DNA of 64,000 nt from Promethearchaeota archaeon (GCA_016839585.1 JAEOTZ010000058.1:1-64000), one strand, 5' to 3'. Counted from the stretch's first letter, positions 46,296 to 55,728 are shown. The notes: generated from the letters alone by a model not told the origin. Numbers and translations are program-made.

Positions 46296-46335
46296 TTCTA
46301 ACTTTTTTTAATATGATATTTCCTTTTAATTTTAA

Positions 46336-46518
46336 TTGAAGAAAAGGTCAACTTTTATGAATAAAGCTTTGAATGAAAAATCTCAAGTTGTTTTGAAACA
46401 TAACAATATAAAAGAAAATAAGGACAAATCAAAAAGAGTAAAAATTATTGTTGATGAAAATTCTGAATTCGATTGGGATTGGATTTTTGATAGAGAATGG
46501 TTGAGGACAAAAAAATAA
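46336..46518 (+). CDS. Tiny protein overlapping the methyltransferase
   Basis: A 60-residue frame (53 if it starts at the ATG at 46357). The N-terminus is basic; the C-terminus is acidic and aromatic, FDWDWIFDREWLRTKK. It overlaps the methyltransferase gene by 22 bases, so the two are probably co-translated. No family is recognised; a control or accessory peptide for the methyltransferase is possible. Confidence 0.45.
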   Translation: MKKRSTFMNKALNEKSQVVLKHNNIKENKDKSKRVKIIVDENSEFDWDWIFDREWLRTKK

Positions 46519-48692
46519 TTAACTCTAAAGTCATTTTAAACGCTTTTGGATTAAATTCTAGTATTTTTAAAGATTCTTTGAATTTCCTTGAAAAAGAAGC
46601 AGAAATTAATGAAGAAAAATTCCAAAAAAAATTAAAGGTATGGGAATCACTCTTTAAGAGCTTTTATGGAGAAGAAACAGATTCTAAATTATTTATAAAT
46701 CATTCCTATTTTGCTTTAATTTTAAAAATTTTAATTTTGAGTAAATTATGTATCATTCAGAATAAGAATACAGAAGAGATTTACCAATTTATAAAATCTA
46801 ATAACTTTGATGCCTTAAATATTTTTGAGTTTGAATATTTCAACTGGACTCATTTTAATCGATTAATATTTAAAAAAATCTATCATATAATTGAAAAGAC
46901 CAGTTTTGCACGACAAGATTTATTTCAAAGTCTCTATCAACAAATATTTTTAACGCTAATAAGGCATAAAATAGGAGAATTCTATACGTTTCCTAATCTT
47001 GTTAAGAAAATGGTTGATGATTTTTATGAATTTGGGTTAAAAATATTGGATCCATCCTGTGGTTCAGGGAGTTTTCTGATAGATATTGTAATTAGTATTA
47101 TTAATTCGAATAATCCAGATTCCTCAAAAATTGAGGCTATCAATAAAGTCTATGGCTTTGATATAAACCCTTTAGCAACATTAACTGCTAAAGTTAACCT
47201 TTATTTATTATTTTTAGAATATTTTGACTTAAAGAATAATAAATTACCTAAAATTAATATATTTTTATTAGATTCTCTATTTCCTGAACAGTATGAAAAA
47301 AAAATTAATGTAGATATAAAGAAATTATATAATACTTTTGATCTAATTATTGGCAACCCTCCTTGGTTAACTTATAAAGACATACATAGCAAAACCTATC
47401 AAAACAAAATAAGGAGTTTATCAAATAATCTGGGAATTAAACCCCGTAGTCAATATATTACACATATTGAATTAGCAGCCCTATTCTTCTATGCTATTCC
47501 TTTGAAATTCTTAAAAATTAACGGAAAAATATTTTTCGTTATTACTAAAAGTGTTTTAAATGGAGACCATTGCTTTAAATTTAGAGGTTTTTCAATTTTT
47601 AACAATTTAGAAATCTGGGATTTTCCCAAAGATTATTTCTTTAATGTGAACCATGTCTGCTTGAAAGCAAGATATATTAGTAATAATAGTAATATCTCAC
47701 TTTCTGAAAAGTATCCTATTAAAACTAAAATTTTTAATAATAATCTTGAAAATCTAAAAGAAACCTATTATTCAAGCTTGAAAATCGAAAATGATGGTGC
47801 AAAATTATTACTCCCTGAAAAAGAACTAAAAATTATTAGTGAATTATCAAATAGTAAATATAGGAATATGTTTTTCCAAGGAGCTACTTTAGTTCCTCGG
47901 TCATTAGTCTTTTTTCAGATCGAGGGAAAAAAAAATGACTCTCTCGTAATATCTTCAGACCTAGATACGTTATCAAGGGCAAAAAGTAGATGGAAATTTA
48001 CTTTTAAAAATAAAGAAATTGAGAAAATTTTTAGATATAGGACCTTTTTAAATAGAGACCTTGTACCTTTTTGCATAAAAAAATTGAAAAATGTGTTCCT
48101 TCCTATCAATGAGAGTTTTAATTTTGATCAAAAAAATCTTCAGAAATATCCTAAAGCTATGAGTTTCTATAAGGAAATAAACACTCTTTATCAAACGCAT
48201 AAAAAAGAAACTAGTAGCATAAATACTTTATATGAAAATCTAAATTACTGGAATAAATTAAAAAAACAATTCAAATGTAAAAGTTATATTGTTATATACA
48301 ATGCGAGTGGTTCCAATGTTAAAGCAGCTGTTATAAACAATAATAAACAAAGAATTATCATTGGTTCAGAAAATTATTACTATTCAACTGAATCTGAAAA
48401 TGAAGCCTGTTATTTATCAGCTATATTAAATGCTCCTAATTTATCAAAATATATAAAATTAATAAAAAGTTCCAGACATATTCATAAACGACCGTTTATG
48501 TTTCCAATCCCTATATATGATGATAAAAATGAAAACCATAGGTTATTAGCGAAATTAGGGAAAAAATATCATGCTTTTGTTAAAGACCTTGTTGTAAATA
48601 ATCCAAAAATAACTTCAGAAAAAGTTAGAATATTCATTAATCAGAAGTTAATGAAATTAGAACGATTAACTGAAGTTGCTGTTTTTCAATAA
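46497..48692 (+). CDS. N6-adenine DNA methyltransferase, type IIG/Eco57I-like
   Basis: A 731-residue protein. A helical N-terminal part (1-150) leads to GEFYTFPNLVKKM, the SAM-binding motif DPSCGSGSF (about 185-193), GFDINPLA and the catalytic NPPW (about 286-289). The C-terminal 350 residues look like a target-recognition domain, with RHIHKRPFMFPIP near the end. No nuclease motif (PD-ExK) is obvious in the N-terminus, so it may be methylation-only or a degenerate type IIG enzyme. It would methylate adenine in DNA for self-recognition. No separate restriction gene is seen. Confidence 0.8.
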   Translation: MVEDKKIINSKVILNAFGLNSSIFKDSLNFLEKEAEINEEKFQKKLKVWESLFKSFYGEETDSKLFINHSYFALILKILILSKLCIIQNKNTEEIYQFIKSNNFDALNIFEFEYFNWTHFNRLIFKKIYHIIEKTSFARQDLFQSLYQQIFLTLIRHKIGEFYTFPNLVKKMVDDFYEFGLKILDPSCGSGSFLIDIVISIINSNNPDSSKIEAINKVYGFDINPLATLTAKVNLYLLFLEYFDLKNNKLPKINIFLLDSLFPEQYEKKINVDIKKLYNTFDLIIGNPPWLTYKDIHSKTYQNKIRSLSNNLGIKPRSQYITHIELAALFFYAIPLKFLKINGKIFFVITKSVLNGDHCFKFRGFSIFNNLEIWDFPKDYFFNVNHVCLKARYISNNSNISLSEKYPIKTKIFNNNLENLKETYYSSLKIENDGAKLLLPEKELKIISELSNSKYRNMFFQGATLVPRSLVFFQIEGKKNDSLVISSDLDTLSRAKSRWKFTFKNKEIEKIFRYRTFLNRDLVPFCIKKLKNVFLPINESFNFDQKNLQKYPKAMSFYKEINTLYQTHKKETSSINTLYENLNYWNKLKKQFKCKSYIVIYNASGSNVKAAVINNNKQRIIIGSENYYYSTESENEACYLSAILNAPNLSKYIKLIKSSRHIHKRPFMFPIPIYDDKNENHRLLAKLGKKYHAFVKDLVVNNPKITSEKVRIFINQKLMKLERLTEVAVFQ

Positions 48693-48784
48693 AAAATGTA
48701 TATCGAGTTACAAATTATATAAAAAAAAATGGTAGATTTTTAAAAAAAAAATACAATATTCAATAACATTTTATTAGAAAGGTT

Positions 48785-48798
48785 TTTCTTTAAAGAAA
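48785..48798 (+). promoter_or_regulatory. Palindromic TATA element before DEAD-box gene
   Basis: TTTCTTTAAAGAAA is a perfect 14-base palindrome and also the window's promoter motif. It lies about 60 nt before the CTG start at 48853. Confidence 0.45.
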
Positions 48799-48852
48799 TA
48801 TTTTCTTTATTGAAAAAGTGTGATAATACGATAAATGTAATTGTGAAATAAA

Positions 48853-50001
48853 CTGAAATTTGAAGATTTAGGTATTAATAAAAAAAATATTAGCGTTCTA
48901 AAAAGTTTAAATATAAACTCACCTACCCCTGTCCAGAATAAAGCAATTCCTTTAATTCTGAAGGGCCAAAATATTATGGCTCAGGCAAAGACGGGAAGTG
49001 GTAAGACTTTAGCATTTGTTCTTCCAATTTTTGAGCGCTTAGAAGGTATTAGAAATGAGGTACTTATTTTAGCACCCACAAGAGAACTTGCGAAACAAGT
49101 CAACCAAGTAATTAAAGATTTAGGGAATTCAATTATAAAGTCTATGACTATATATGGGGGTGTTTCAATTAATAATCAGATAAGAAAATTGGATCTGGGA
49201 GTTCACATAATAGTTGGTACACCTGGTCGAATTATCGATCTCTATAAAAGGAAGAACTTAAAATTTAATAATATAAGATTTGTTGTAGTTGATGAAGCTG
49301 ATAGATTGTTTGATATGGGATTTGCTCCTGATGTCAAATATATTTTAGATCAAATCAAAACCAACTACCAATTTCTACTATTTTCTGCGACGCTTCATAA
49401 TAATATTAGAGAATTAGTGAAGAAGTATTCTAAAAATAAATTTCAATTCATTAATTTAAGTAGAGATAATTTAACTGTAAGTAACACTAAACAATTTTAT
49501 TATTTGATTGATCGATTTGAAGAAAAATTTAAAACTTTCCTGAAGATATTAAGAAGAGAAAAACCAAAGCATACTTTAGTATTCGTTAATACAAAAAAAA
49601 CTGCAGATTGGCTAAATAGACGGTTAAAATCAACTCATAATTTTTATTATAAAGTGGATATTATTTCAGGAAATTTATCTCAACATCAACGAGAAAAAAT
49701 CTTAAATTCCTTTAGAAATCATAAAATTAATATGCTCATAGCTACAGATGTTGCCTCAAGAGGTTTGGATATTGAAAATATCTCACATGTAATAAATTAT
49801 GATGTTCCTAAATATCCAGACGTTTATGTTCATCGAATTGGGCGAACTTCACGAATGAATAAACGTGGTGTTGCTATTACATTATGTTTAAAAGATGAGT
49901 ATGAATATTTATGCCATATTGAAGGTCTAATTGATAAAGAAATTAGGCAAAAAACATTACAATATCAGGAACAAGAAAGATATCATAATCCTTTTTATTA
50001 A
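48853..50001 (+). CDS. DEAD-box RNA helicase with probable CTG start
   Basis: A 382-residue DEAD-box helicase that remodels RNA. From 48853 the frame reads (L/M)KFEDLGINKKNISVLKSL, the normal N-terminus with the Q motif (SPTPVQNKAIP). Then come AKTGSGKT, APTRELA, GTPGR, DEAD (VVDEADRLFD), SAT, TNTKKTA-type motif IV, ATDVASRGLD and HRIGRTSR. The first ATG (48976) would remove the Q motif. The frame opens after a TGA at 48844-48846, with no ATG, GTG or TTG before it, so CTG at 48853, six bases after GTGA, is the likely start. There is no long C-terminal extension. Confidence 0.85.
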   Translation: MKFEDLGINKKNISVLKSLNINSPTPVQNKAIPLILKGQNIMAQAKTGSGKTLAFVLPIFERLEGIRNEVLILAPTRELAKQVNQVIKDLGNSIIKSMTIYGGVSINNQIRKLDLGVHIIVGTPGRIIDLYKRKNLKFNNIRFVVVDEADRLFDMGFAPDVKYILDQIKTNYQFLLFSATLHNNIRELVKKYSKNKFQFINLSRDNLTVSNTKQFYYLIDRFEEKFKTFLKILRREKPKHTLVFVNTKKTADWLNRRLKSTHNFYYKVDIISGNLSQHQREKILNSFRNHKINMLIATDVASRGLDIENISHVINYDVPKYPDVYVHRIGRTSRMNKRGVAITLCLKDEYEYLCHIEGLIDKEIRQKTLQYQEQERYHNPFY

Positions 50002-50056
50002 AAACTAGCTTTAGCATGTAATATTTGGATATTAAAGCTAAATACATTTTTGAAAA

Positions 50057-50497
50057 ATGAGATTAAAAAGTTGGAGACCTATTATCTTAAAAGACTTCCG
50101 TTTGCGGGTAATAAGGGAGAATTTAAGAACTCTTATTAGCTTAGCTGTGGATGCAGAGATTAGTCGATTGAATGAAAAAGAAGATTTATACAGACAAAGA
50201 CGTATTAATCATAGACAGACTCCCTCTCAGTGGAGAAGGGAATTGTCTATTTATGATAAGAAGGAGAGCATTATGAAGACACTAAATAGCTCAATATTGA
50301 GATGCTCCGAAGGTTCGACTTGCAAATCTAGGGAGATAATGCCCTTAACTCAGGATATTTTGACTTTAGATAAAGATATGGTATGGAATCCTCTCCTTAG
50401 ACATTGGATCTGCATAAATTGTTATAATTTTTACTATAAATCAGAATCAGCGAAGAGAAGATTGGAGGAATTCCTTAAGCAAGATGATCTTCAATGA
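50057..50497 (+). CDS. Unknown protein with paired cysteines, upstream of GTPase
   Basis: A 146-residue protein: a basic helical N-terminal half (LKDFRLRVIRENLRTLISLA), then two cysteine pairs, CSEGSTC and CINC (about residues 83-123), that could form one zinc site. No family is recognised. It lies between the DEAD-box gene and the small GTPase on the same strand. Confidence 0.55.
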   Translation: MRLKSWRPIILKDFRLRVIRENLRTLISLAVDAEISRLNEKEDLYRQRRINHRQTPSQWRRELSIYDKKESIMKTLNSSILRCSEGSTCKSREIMPLTQDILTLDKDMVWNPLLRHWICINCYNFYYKSESAKRRLEEFLKQDDLQ

Positions 50498-50654
50498 AAT
50501 TTATAATGAAAAAAACCAAAGTTTTTTGGAAAAGATATTTTTATATAAAATAAGTTTTATACTACTATTATTAGGTTTATGTTAAAAAATGGAAATAAAA
50601 AGTGGAAATTTAGTTATGAATCATTTAATTATAAAGCGAGGAGGTTGGTAAGAA

Positions 50655-51299
50655 GTGCCCTCACGTAGAGGAGATGGGACTCTCGTCTTTAAAATTTGTT
50701 TTTATGGACCTTCACTCGGAGGAAAGACAACCGCATTGGAATGGGTCTACAACAAGGAAGGACTTGCTTCAGGTGATTTTAGCTCTCGAATCGAGATTTA
50801 GTACCAGATGCAGCAAATCCAAGATCCTACCGGCAGAACCCTATTTTTTGATCGTGTTGTGGCTCGTGTGAGCAATGTTGTATTCCAAGTATACACCGTT
50901 GCTGGCCAGAGACGTCATAAATTTCAACGCCAAACGGTTTTGAAAGGCACAGACGCTTGTATATTTACATGGGATAGCTTAATAGATCAGTGGCAAGAGA
51001 ATGTGTGGTCTTTAAAGGAATTAATGAGATTCTATGGAGATAAACTAATTCCAACTGGACCTGCTGAACCCCCGGCTGTCCCGCTTGTTGTATTGGCTAA
51101 TAAACGTGATTTAGAGGATATTGTTGAGATAGCTAAAATACGTCAAGTATTTGATACAGCTAAATTAAATCATACACTTATTTATGAAACGATAGCCATC
51201 ACAGGGATAAATGTTAAAAGAGCTTTTGTATATGGAGCTCGACAAGCAGTACTTAATCACTACAAGAAATTATCAGGTAAGTCAATGGAAGCTGCTTAA
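50655..51299 (+). CDS. MglA/Arf-like small GTPase with in-frame TAG at codon 49
   Basis: A 214-codon frame from GTG 50655. G1 is YGPSLGGKTT (17-26). After GDFSSRIEI comes TAG at 50799-50801, and the same frame resumes YQMQQIQDPTGRTLFFDRV. G3-like YTVAGQ, G4 ANKRDLED and a C-terminal helix follow. GRTLFFD and TVAGQ are characteristic of MglA-type GTPases, which act as polarity or trafficking switches. The TAG falls in the switch I region, and nothing else is damaged. A start at the ATG 50808 would lose G1 and be non-functional. It is therefore either a nonsense mutation, readthrough or UAG recoding, or an error. Confidence 0.8.
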
Positions 51300-51339
51300 A
51301 GTTTACTAACTTATTTTTAAATTACTTGTTATTAGATTT

Positions 51340-51870
51340 TTATAAATAGATAATTTCGAAATTTACATCTTCCTTAGAGATTTTAAGAAATCCGTATGAA
51401 TTTATATCAGTAAATTTTTTATCGGTAGGAGTTCCAGGGCTTATGTATAATTTACCATCTCTCCACTTTTCATTATATGGATGGTGAACATGCCCAAAAA
51501 TAATAACATCATATTTAGATAAGTCAAAATATTTGTTCAATCGTTTAATGATAATATTTGGTCCTCCCATTCCATGAGTCATAAAAATTTTATGACCATA
51601 TAAATCAAATTCAATTTTTTCAGGTAAAATCTTTATCAATTTATAATCGTCCATATTCCCTCGAATTCCAATAACTTTATCTTTTCCAAAAGTCTCTAAT
51701 AGGTCATTATACACTTTAAATTTGGTAAAATCTCCTAAATGAAAAAGATAGTCAATATTTCTTTCTTTAAAATCATTGATTATAATTTTAGGAATTTCAA
51801 GACCTCTTGATGGGATATGAGTATCCCCAATTAGTCCAATAAGTAGCTCATCTTTTTCTGTTTTAATCAT
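51340..51870 (-). CDS. YfcE/MJ0936-type metallophosphoesterase
   Basis: A 176-residue calcineurin-like phosphoesterase: LIGDTHIPSRG (metal ligands Asp, His), HLGDF, GIRGNMDD, MTHG and FGHVHHP. This is the full set of dimetal ligands of the small MJ0936/YfcE group, which also includes Vps29. Likely substrates are phosphodiesters. It lies divergent from nothing close; the GIFT-like gene is upstream on the same strand with a 42-base gap. Confidence 0.85.
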   Translation of the reverse strand: MIKTEKDELLIGLIGDTHIPSRGLEIPKIIINDFKERNIDYLFHLGDFTKFKVYNDLLETFGKDKVIGIRGNMDDYKLIKILPEKIEFDLYGHKIFMTHGMGGPNIIIKRLNKYFDLSKYDVIIFGHVHHPYNEKWRDGKLYISPGTPTDKKFTDINSYGFLKISKEDVNFEIIYL

Positions 51871-51912
51871 CGTAAGAACTTAAAAATGTTTTTCTGATTT
51901 ACCGAACCCGAT

Positions 51913-52845
51913 CTATTCTTCTTCTTTATTTTTTTCAACTTCTTTTATTCTAATTTTTATCACTCTGAGAGCGAAATTAATTACGTCATCCATATTACTC
52001 CATCTGCCTTCATCAAGCATTTCTTTAATCCAGTAATAGAGATCTTGTTCTATTGGAATAGTCATATAAATTGGTTTATATGTCTGTTCCTCTGTAGACT
52101 GTGCTTTATTTAATAACCAAGAAATCAAATTTGAGACTAATTTAAAATTATCTGCTGCATTGATACCATAGGATTGCTGTAAACTTGAAAATAAAGATAA
52201 ATTACCTAAAGCTACAACTTTTCCTAATCCAAAATGCGTGATACCAATCACAGGAATTTTTTGGACTGGTTCCTCAACCCAATCATTACCATCAAAATAT
52301 TTATGCCGTGACGATTCCTCAGAAGAAAATGCTATTGCTTTAACATCAATTTTCTCATTCTCAATAGATTTATCTATATTTAAAGTACAACCGCTTGAAT
52401 GAATTATTTCTGCTATTTCTTTTGTAATAAAATGTTTTTTAAAATCTTTAATAATTGGATGTGAGCTTTTTTTTGAAAAATTTTTATCATCAAATAACCT
52501 ATCAGAGTTAAAGGTTATGCCAAAATGTTTAGTAAGTTCTGATAAGTTATTTTTATTATCATAATCGCCACCTTTATCGTTTAATAATAAAAGGCTTCCG
52601 CCATCGTTAACATATTTAACTAATGCTTCAATCTCATCAGGATTAAGATTAGAATCTGTAGTAGGAACACCAATAATGAAGATATTATATTTATTCAATT
52701 TTTCATAGCTAATTCCGGCTTCAATTTTTCCAAGTTGAAAGTCAGAATTAAATAAGTATTGGATAAAATCAGTAAAGGTTTCATTTTCAATAACTAATTT
52801 ATTATTATGGGAATAATCAAATCCAATCGCTTTTTCATTCAACAT
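51913..52845 (-). CDS. GIFT/GATase1-like domain protein with C-terminal RHH-like helix pair
   Basis: A 310-residue protein. GFDYSHNNKL at residues 8-17, then FIIGVPTTDSNLNPDEIEAL and YVNDGGSLLLLNDKGGDYDN followed by NLSELTKHFGI, match the GIFT domain (as in IFT52) and related class-I-amidotransferase-like folds. Residues about 260-300 (YWIKEMLDEGRWSNMDDVIN) resemble a ribbon-helix-helix or PadR-like dimer helix. No catalytic Cys is present at the nucleophile elbow. The role is unknown; ligand or glycan binding is possible. Confidence 0.65.
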   Translation of the reverse strand: MLNEKAIGFDYSHNNKLVIENETFTDFIQYLFNSDFQLGKIEAGISYEKLNKYNIFIIGVPTTDSNLNPDEIEALVKYVNDGGSLLLLNDKGGDYDNKNNLSELTKHFGITFNSDRLFDDKNFSKKSSHPIIKDFKKHFITKEIAEIIHSSGCTLNIDKSIENEKIDVKAIAFSSEESSRHKYFDGNDWVEEPVQKIPVIGITHFGLGKVVALGNLSLFSSLQQSYGINAADNFKLVSNLISWLLNKAQSTEEQTYKPIYMTIPIEQDLYYWIKEMLDEGRWSNMDDVINFALRVIKIRIKEVEKNKEEE

Positions 52846-52922
52846 AATATATATTTCTCCGTAAATTCTTATTTAATTTTGTATTAATTTGATATTATCA
52901 TAAACAAATAAATATATAAATT

Positions 52923-53285
52923 ATGCTAAAAAAAAATTATCGAGATGTTCAAGCTAAACCTGCAACCTTAATGGATGGCACTCTAGTAGAAAATGTCTTT
53001 GTAAGATGGCTAATAGATGAACAAACAGGAGCAAAAAATTTTGCTATGAGGCGTTTTGAAATCAAACCCGACACAAAAGTTTCTCTCCATAATCATCCAG
53101 AAGAGCACGAAATTTATATCTTATCTGGAACCGGAAAATTTTATAATGTTAAAGGGCAAGAAGAAATAGCAAGTACGGGAGATTTTTTATATATTCCCCC
53201 TAATGAAAAGCATGGGTTAGACAATATAGGAGAAGATAATCTAATTTTTTTGTGTCTTATTCCGTATCTTAAAAATAGAAATTAA
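52923..53285 (+). CDS. Single-domain cupin
   Basis: A 120-residue conserved-barrel protein with cupin motif 1 (SLHNHPEEHEIYILSGTGKF, metal ligands His, His, Glu) and motif 2 (IPPNEKHGLDN, His). It is a small metal-binding enzyme or sensor of unknown substrate. It converges with gyrA, with four bases between the stops. Confidence 0.8.
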   Translation: MLKKNYRDVQAKPATLMDGTLVENVFVRWLIDEQTGAKNFAMRRFEIKPDTKVSLHNHPEEHEIYILSGTGKFYNVKGQEEIASTGDFLYIPPNEKHGLDNIGEDNLIFLCLIPYLKNRN

Positions 53286-53289
53286 AATA

Positions 53290-55728
53290 TTAGGTTTCTT
53301 TTTCACATTTTCCAATTGTTACAACTAAGTCTTTTTCATATAGCTTGATAACTCTAACACCCTTAGCAGTTCTATGTGTGATCCTTATCGAATCAACGGG
53401 TACTCTTATAACTTGACCTTGTTCTGTTCCGACTAATAGATCCATGTTTTTTGCTATTTTTATAGCTATTACTTCATCATTTTTTGTTTTATTCAATGTG
53501 ATATTCTTTACACCTTTAGCGGACCTACCAGTTTTACGATATTCTTTAACGTAAGTTCTTTGTCCATACCCATTTTGAGTGAGTGTTAATATTATCTCAT
53601 CATCTGATACAAGAAGGGCATCAATTACTTCATCATTATCTCTTAATTCCGCTCCTTTCACTCCCATAGAATTACGTCCTAACTCACGTAATTCAGATTC
53701 ATCAAACCTAACCGCATATCCCAATTTAGTAGCTATAAAAATATCTTGAAGTTCATTTGAGAGCCTTTTAACACTTACTAACTCATCATCTGCCCTTATT
53801 CTTTGGGCTCTTACTCCAGTGTTCTTAAATTTTGAGAATAGTTTTAAGGGAGTTTTTTTAATAATACCTTTCTTTGTAGTCATAATAAGCATTTCATTAG
53901 TATTGAAGTTATTAATTGGGATCATAGCTGATATATTTTCTCCTGATTGCAGAGGAATAAGATTTATTATTGGTTTTCCTCTAGCAGTACGTTTTTGTAA
54001 AGGAATATCATAACATTTAATCGAATATACTCTTCCTTTCGATGTAAATATTAAAATTGTGTCATGGGTGGTACAAACAAATAAATCTGTAATAAAATCC
54101 TCTTCGCGTATGGTCATACCTTTTTTCCCACGCCCTCCACGTCTTTGAGCTTGGTATTCTTCCAAAGAAATTCTTTTGATATATTGATTTTTTGTGAAAA
54201 TCACAATAGTAGTTTCTTTTTTAATTAAATCTTTCTTTTCAATTTCTTTTACTTCTTGTTGTTCAACCATTTTAATTTCAGTTTTTCTCTCATCTCCATA
54301 TTTTTTGATTAAGTCAAGTAAATCGCTTTTAATCATGCCCAAACGAACATTCTTATCTTCCAGAATTTTATTATATTCCTCAATACTAGATTGTAATGAT
54401 TTTTGTTCATCAACTAACTTTTGTTGTTCCAAATTTGTTAGTCGTGACAAAGGCATACTCAATATAGATTGAACTTGAATATCACTTAGCTCATAAGCTA
54501 CTTTTAATTTATTTTTCGCTTCACTTGTATCTTTCGAATTTTTAATTATTTTTACTACATTATCGATATCATTTAATGCGATTAAAAGCCCTTCAACTCT
54601 ATGAAGTCGATCTTTTGCCTTCTTAAGAAGATATTCGGTTCTTTTATAAATGATAATTAAACGATGTTCAATATATTCATTAATTATCTCCTTTAAATTG
54701 AGAATTTTTGGTTGTTTACCTTCATTAATTAAAACTAGATTAGTTGTGCTAAATGTTGTTAAAAGTCTAGTTCTTTTAAAAAGAATATTTTTTAGTATTA
54801 CTGGTTGAGCATTTCTAGATAAATCTAATACAATTCGCATACCATTCCTATCGGATTCATCTCGCAAATCTCTAATATCTTTAAGGACTCTATCTTTAAT
54901 TAGCTTAGCAATAGATTCAATCAAATCTGTTTTATTAACTAAATATGGAATTTCAGTAATAATTAAACTAGTTTTATTTCCTTTTATTTCAGTCTCAACC
55001 TTTCCACTAATATTTATCGTTCCATTACCGGTAGTATATGCATTGTAGATACCATTTGTATCAGTGATAATACCCCCTGTCGGAAAATCAGGACCTTTAA
55101 TGATTTCCATTAATTCTTCTATAGATATTTTAGGATCATCTATAGCTGCAATAATCCCACTACATACTTCTGTTAAATTATGGGGGGGCATAGATGTTGC
55201 CATTCCTACTGCAATTCCTTTAGTGCCATTTAATAAGATATTAGGAAGTTTTGCAGGTAGATATGTGGGTTCAGAAGTACTGTTATCAAAATTAGGTTGA
55301 AATTCTACAGTTTCTTTATCTAAATCTTCAATCAGTTCATTTGAGATTAGTGATAATTTTGCTTCAGTATATCTATACGCAGCAGGTGGATCTCCATCTA
55401 TAGATCCAAAATTCCCTTGTGGATGAATTAAAGGATATCTTAATGAAAAGTCCTGTCCCATTCTAACTAATGCATTATAAACTGCCAAATCACCGTGTGG
55501 GTGAAAATTCCCTAAAGTCTCGCCTACAATCTTAGCACATTTCACTGTGGAACCTGCATAATTCCAATTATTTGTTGCCATGGCGTAAATAATACGTCTA
55601 TGAACAGGCTTCAGACCATCTCTGACGTCTGGAATGGCTCTTCCAACGACCACGCTCATTGCATAATCGATATAGCTGCTTTGCATTTCTTCTTTTAATA
55701 AAATCTCTTCAATCTGTTCTGAAGTCAA
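53290..55728 (-). CDS. gyrA: DNA gyrase subunit A
   Basis: An 812-residue type IIA topoisomerase subunit that cuts and rejoins DNA. The N-terminus has YAMSVVVGRAIPDVRDGLKP, then GNFHPHGD and AAYRYTEAKL with catalytic Tyr120. The C-terminal beta-pinwheel contains the GyrA box QRRGGRGKKG (about 535-544), which marks a true gyrase rather than topoisomerase IV. It lies 47 bases after gyrB in one operon. Gyrase is of bacterial origin and was acquired by several archaeal lineages. Confidence 0.95.
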   Translation of the reverse strand: MTSEQIEEILLKEEMQSSYIDYAMSVVVGRAIPDVRDGLKPVHRRIIYAMATNNWNYAGSTVKCAKIVGETLGNFHPHGDLAVYNALVRMGQDFSLRYPLIHPQGNFGSIDGDPPAAYRYTEAKLSLISNELIEDLDKETVEFQPNFDNSTSEPTYLPAKLPNILLNGTKGIAVGMATSMPPHNLTEVCSGIIAAIDDPKISIEELMEIIKGPDFPTGGIITDTNGIYNAYTTGNGTINISGKVETEIKGNKTSLIITEIPYLVNKTDLIESIAKLIKDRVLKDIRDLRDESDRNGMRIVLDLSRNAQPVILKNILFKRTRLLTTFSTTNLVLINEGKQPKILNLKEIINEYIEHRLIIIYKRTEYLLKKAKDRLHRVEGLLIALNDIDNVVKIIKNSKDTSEAKNKLKVAYELSDIQVQSILSMPLSRLTNLEQQKLVDEQKSLQSSIEEYNKILEDKNVRLGMIKSDLLDLIKKYGDERKTEIKMVEQQEVKEIEKKDLIKKETTIVIFTKNQYIKRISLEEYQAQRRGGRGKKGMTIREEDFITDLFVCTTHDTILIFTSKGRVYSIKCYDIPLQKRTARGKPIINLIPLQSGENISAMIPINNFNTNEMLIMTTKKGIIKKTPLKLFSKFKNTGVRAQRIRADDELVSVKRLSNELQDIFIATKLGYAVRFDESELRELGRNSMGVKGAELRDNDEVIDALLVSDDEIILTLTQNGYGQRTYVKEYRKTGRSAKGVKNITLNKTKNDEVIAIKIAKNMDLLVGTEQGQVIRVPVDSIRITHRTAKGVRVIKLYEKDLVVTIGKCEKET

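Noticed and set aside
50281-50340. GGTTCGACTT-like sequence resembling a tRNA T-arm
   Set aside because: It lies inside the 50057 coding frame and no acceptor or anticodon arm fits around it. I found no convincing tRNA in the window.
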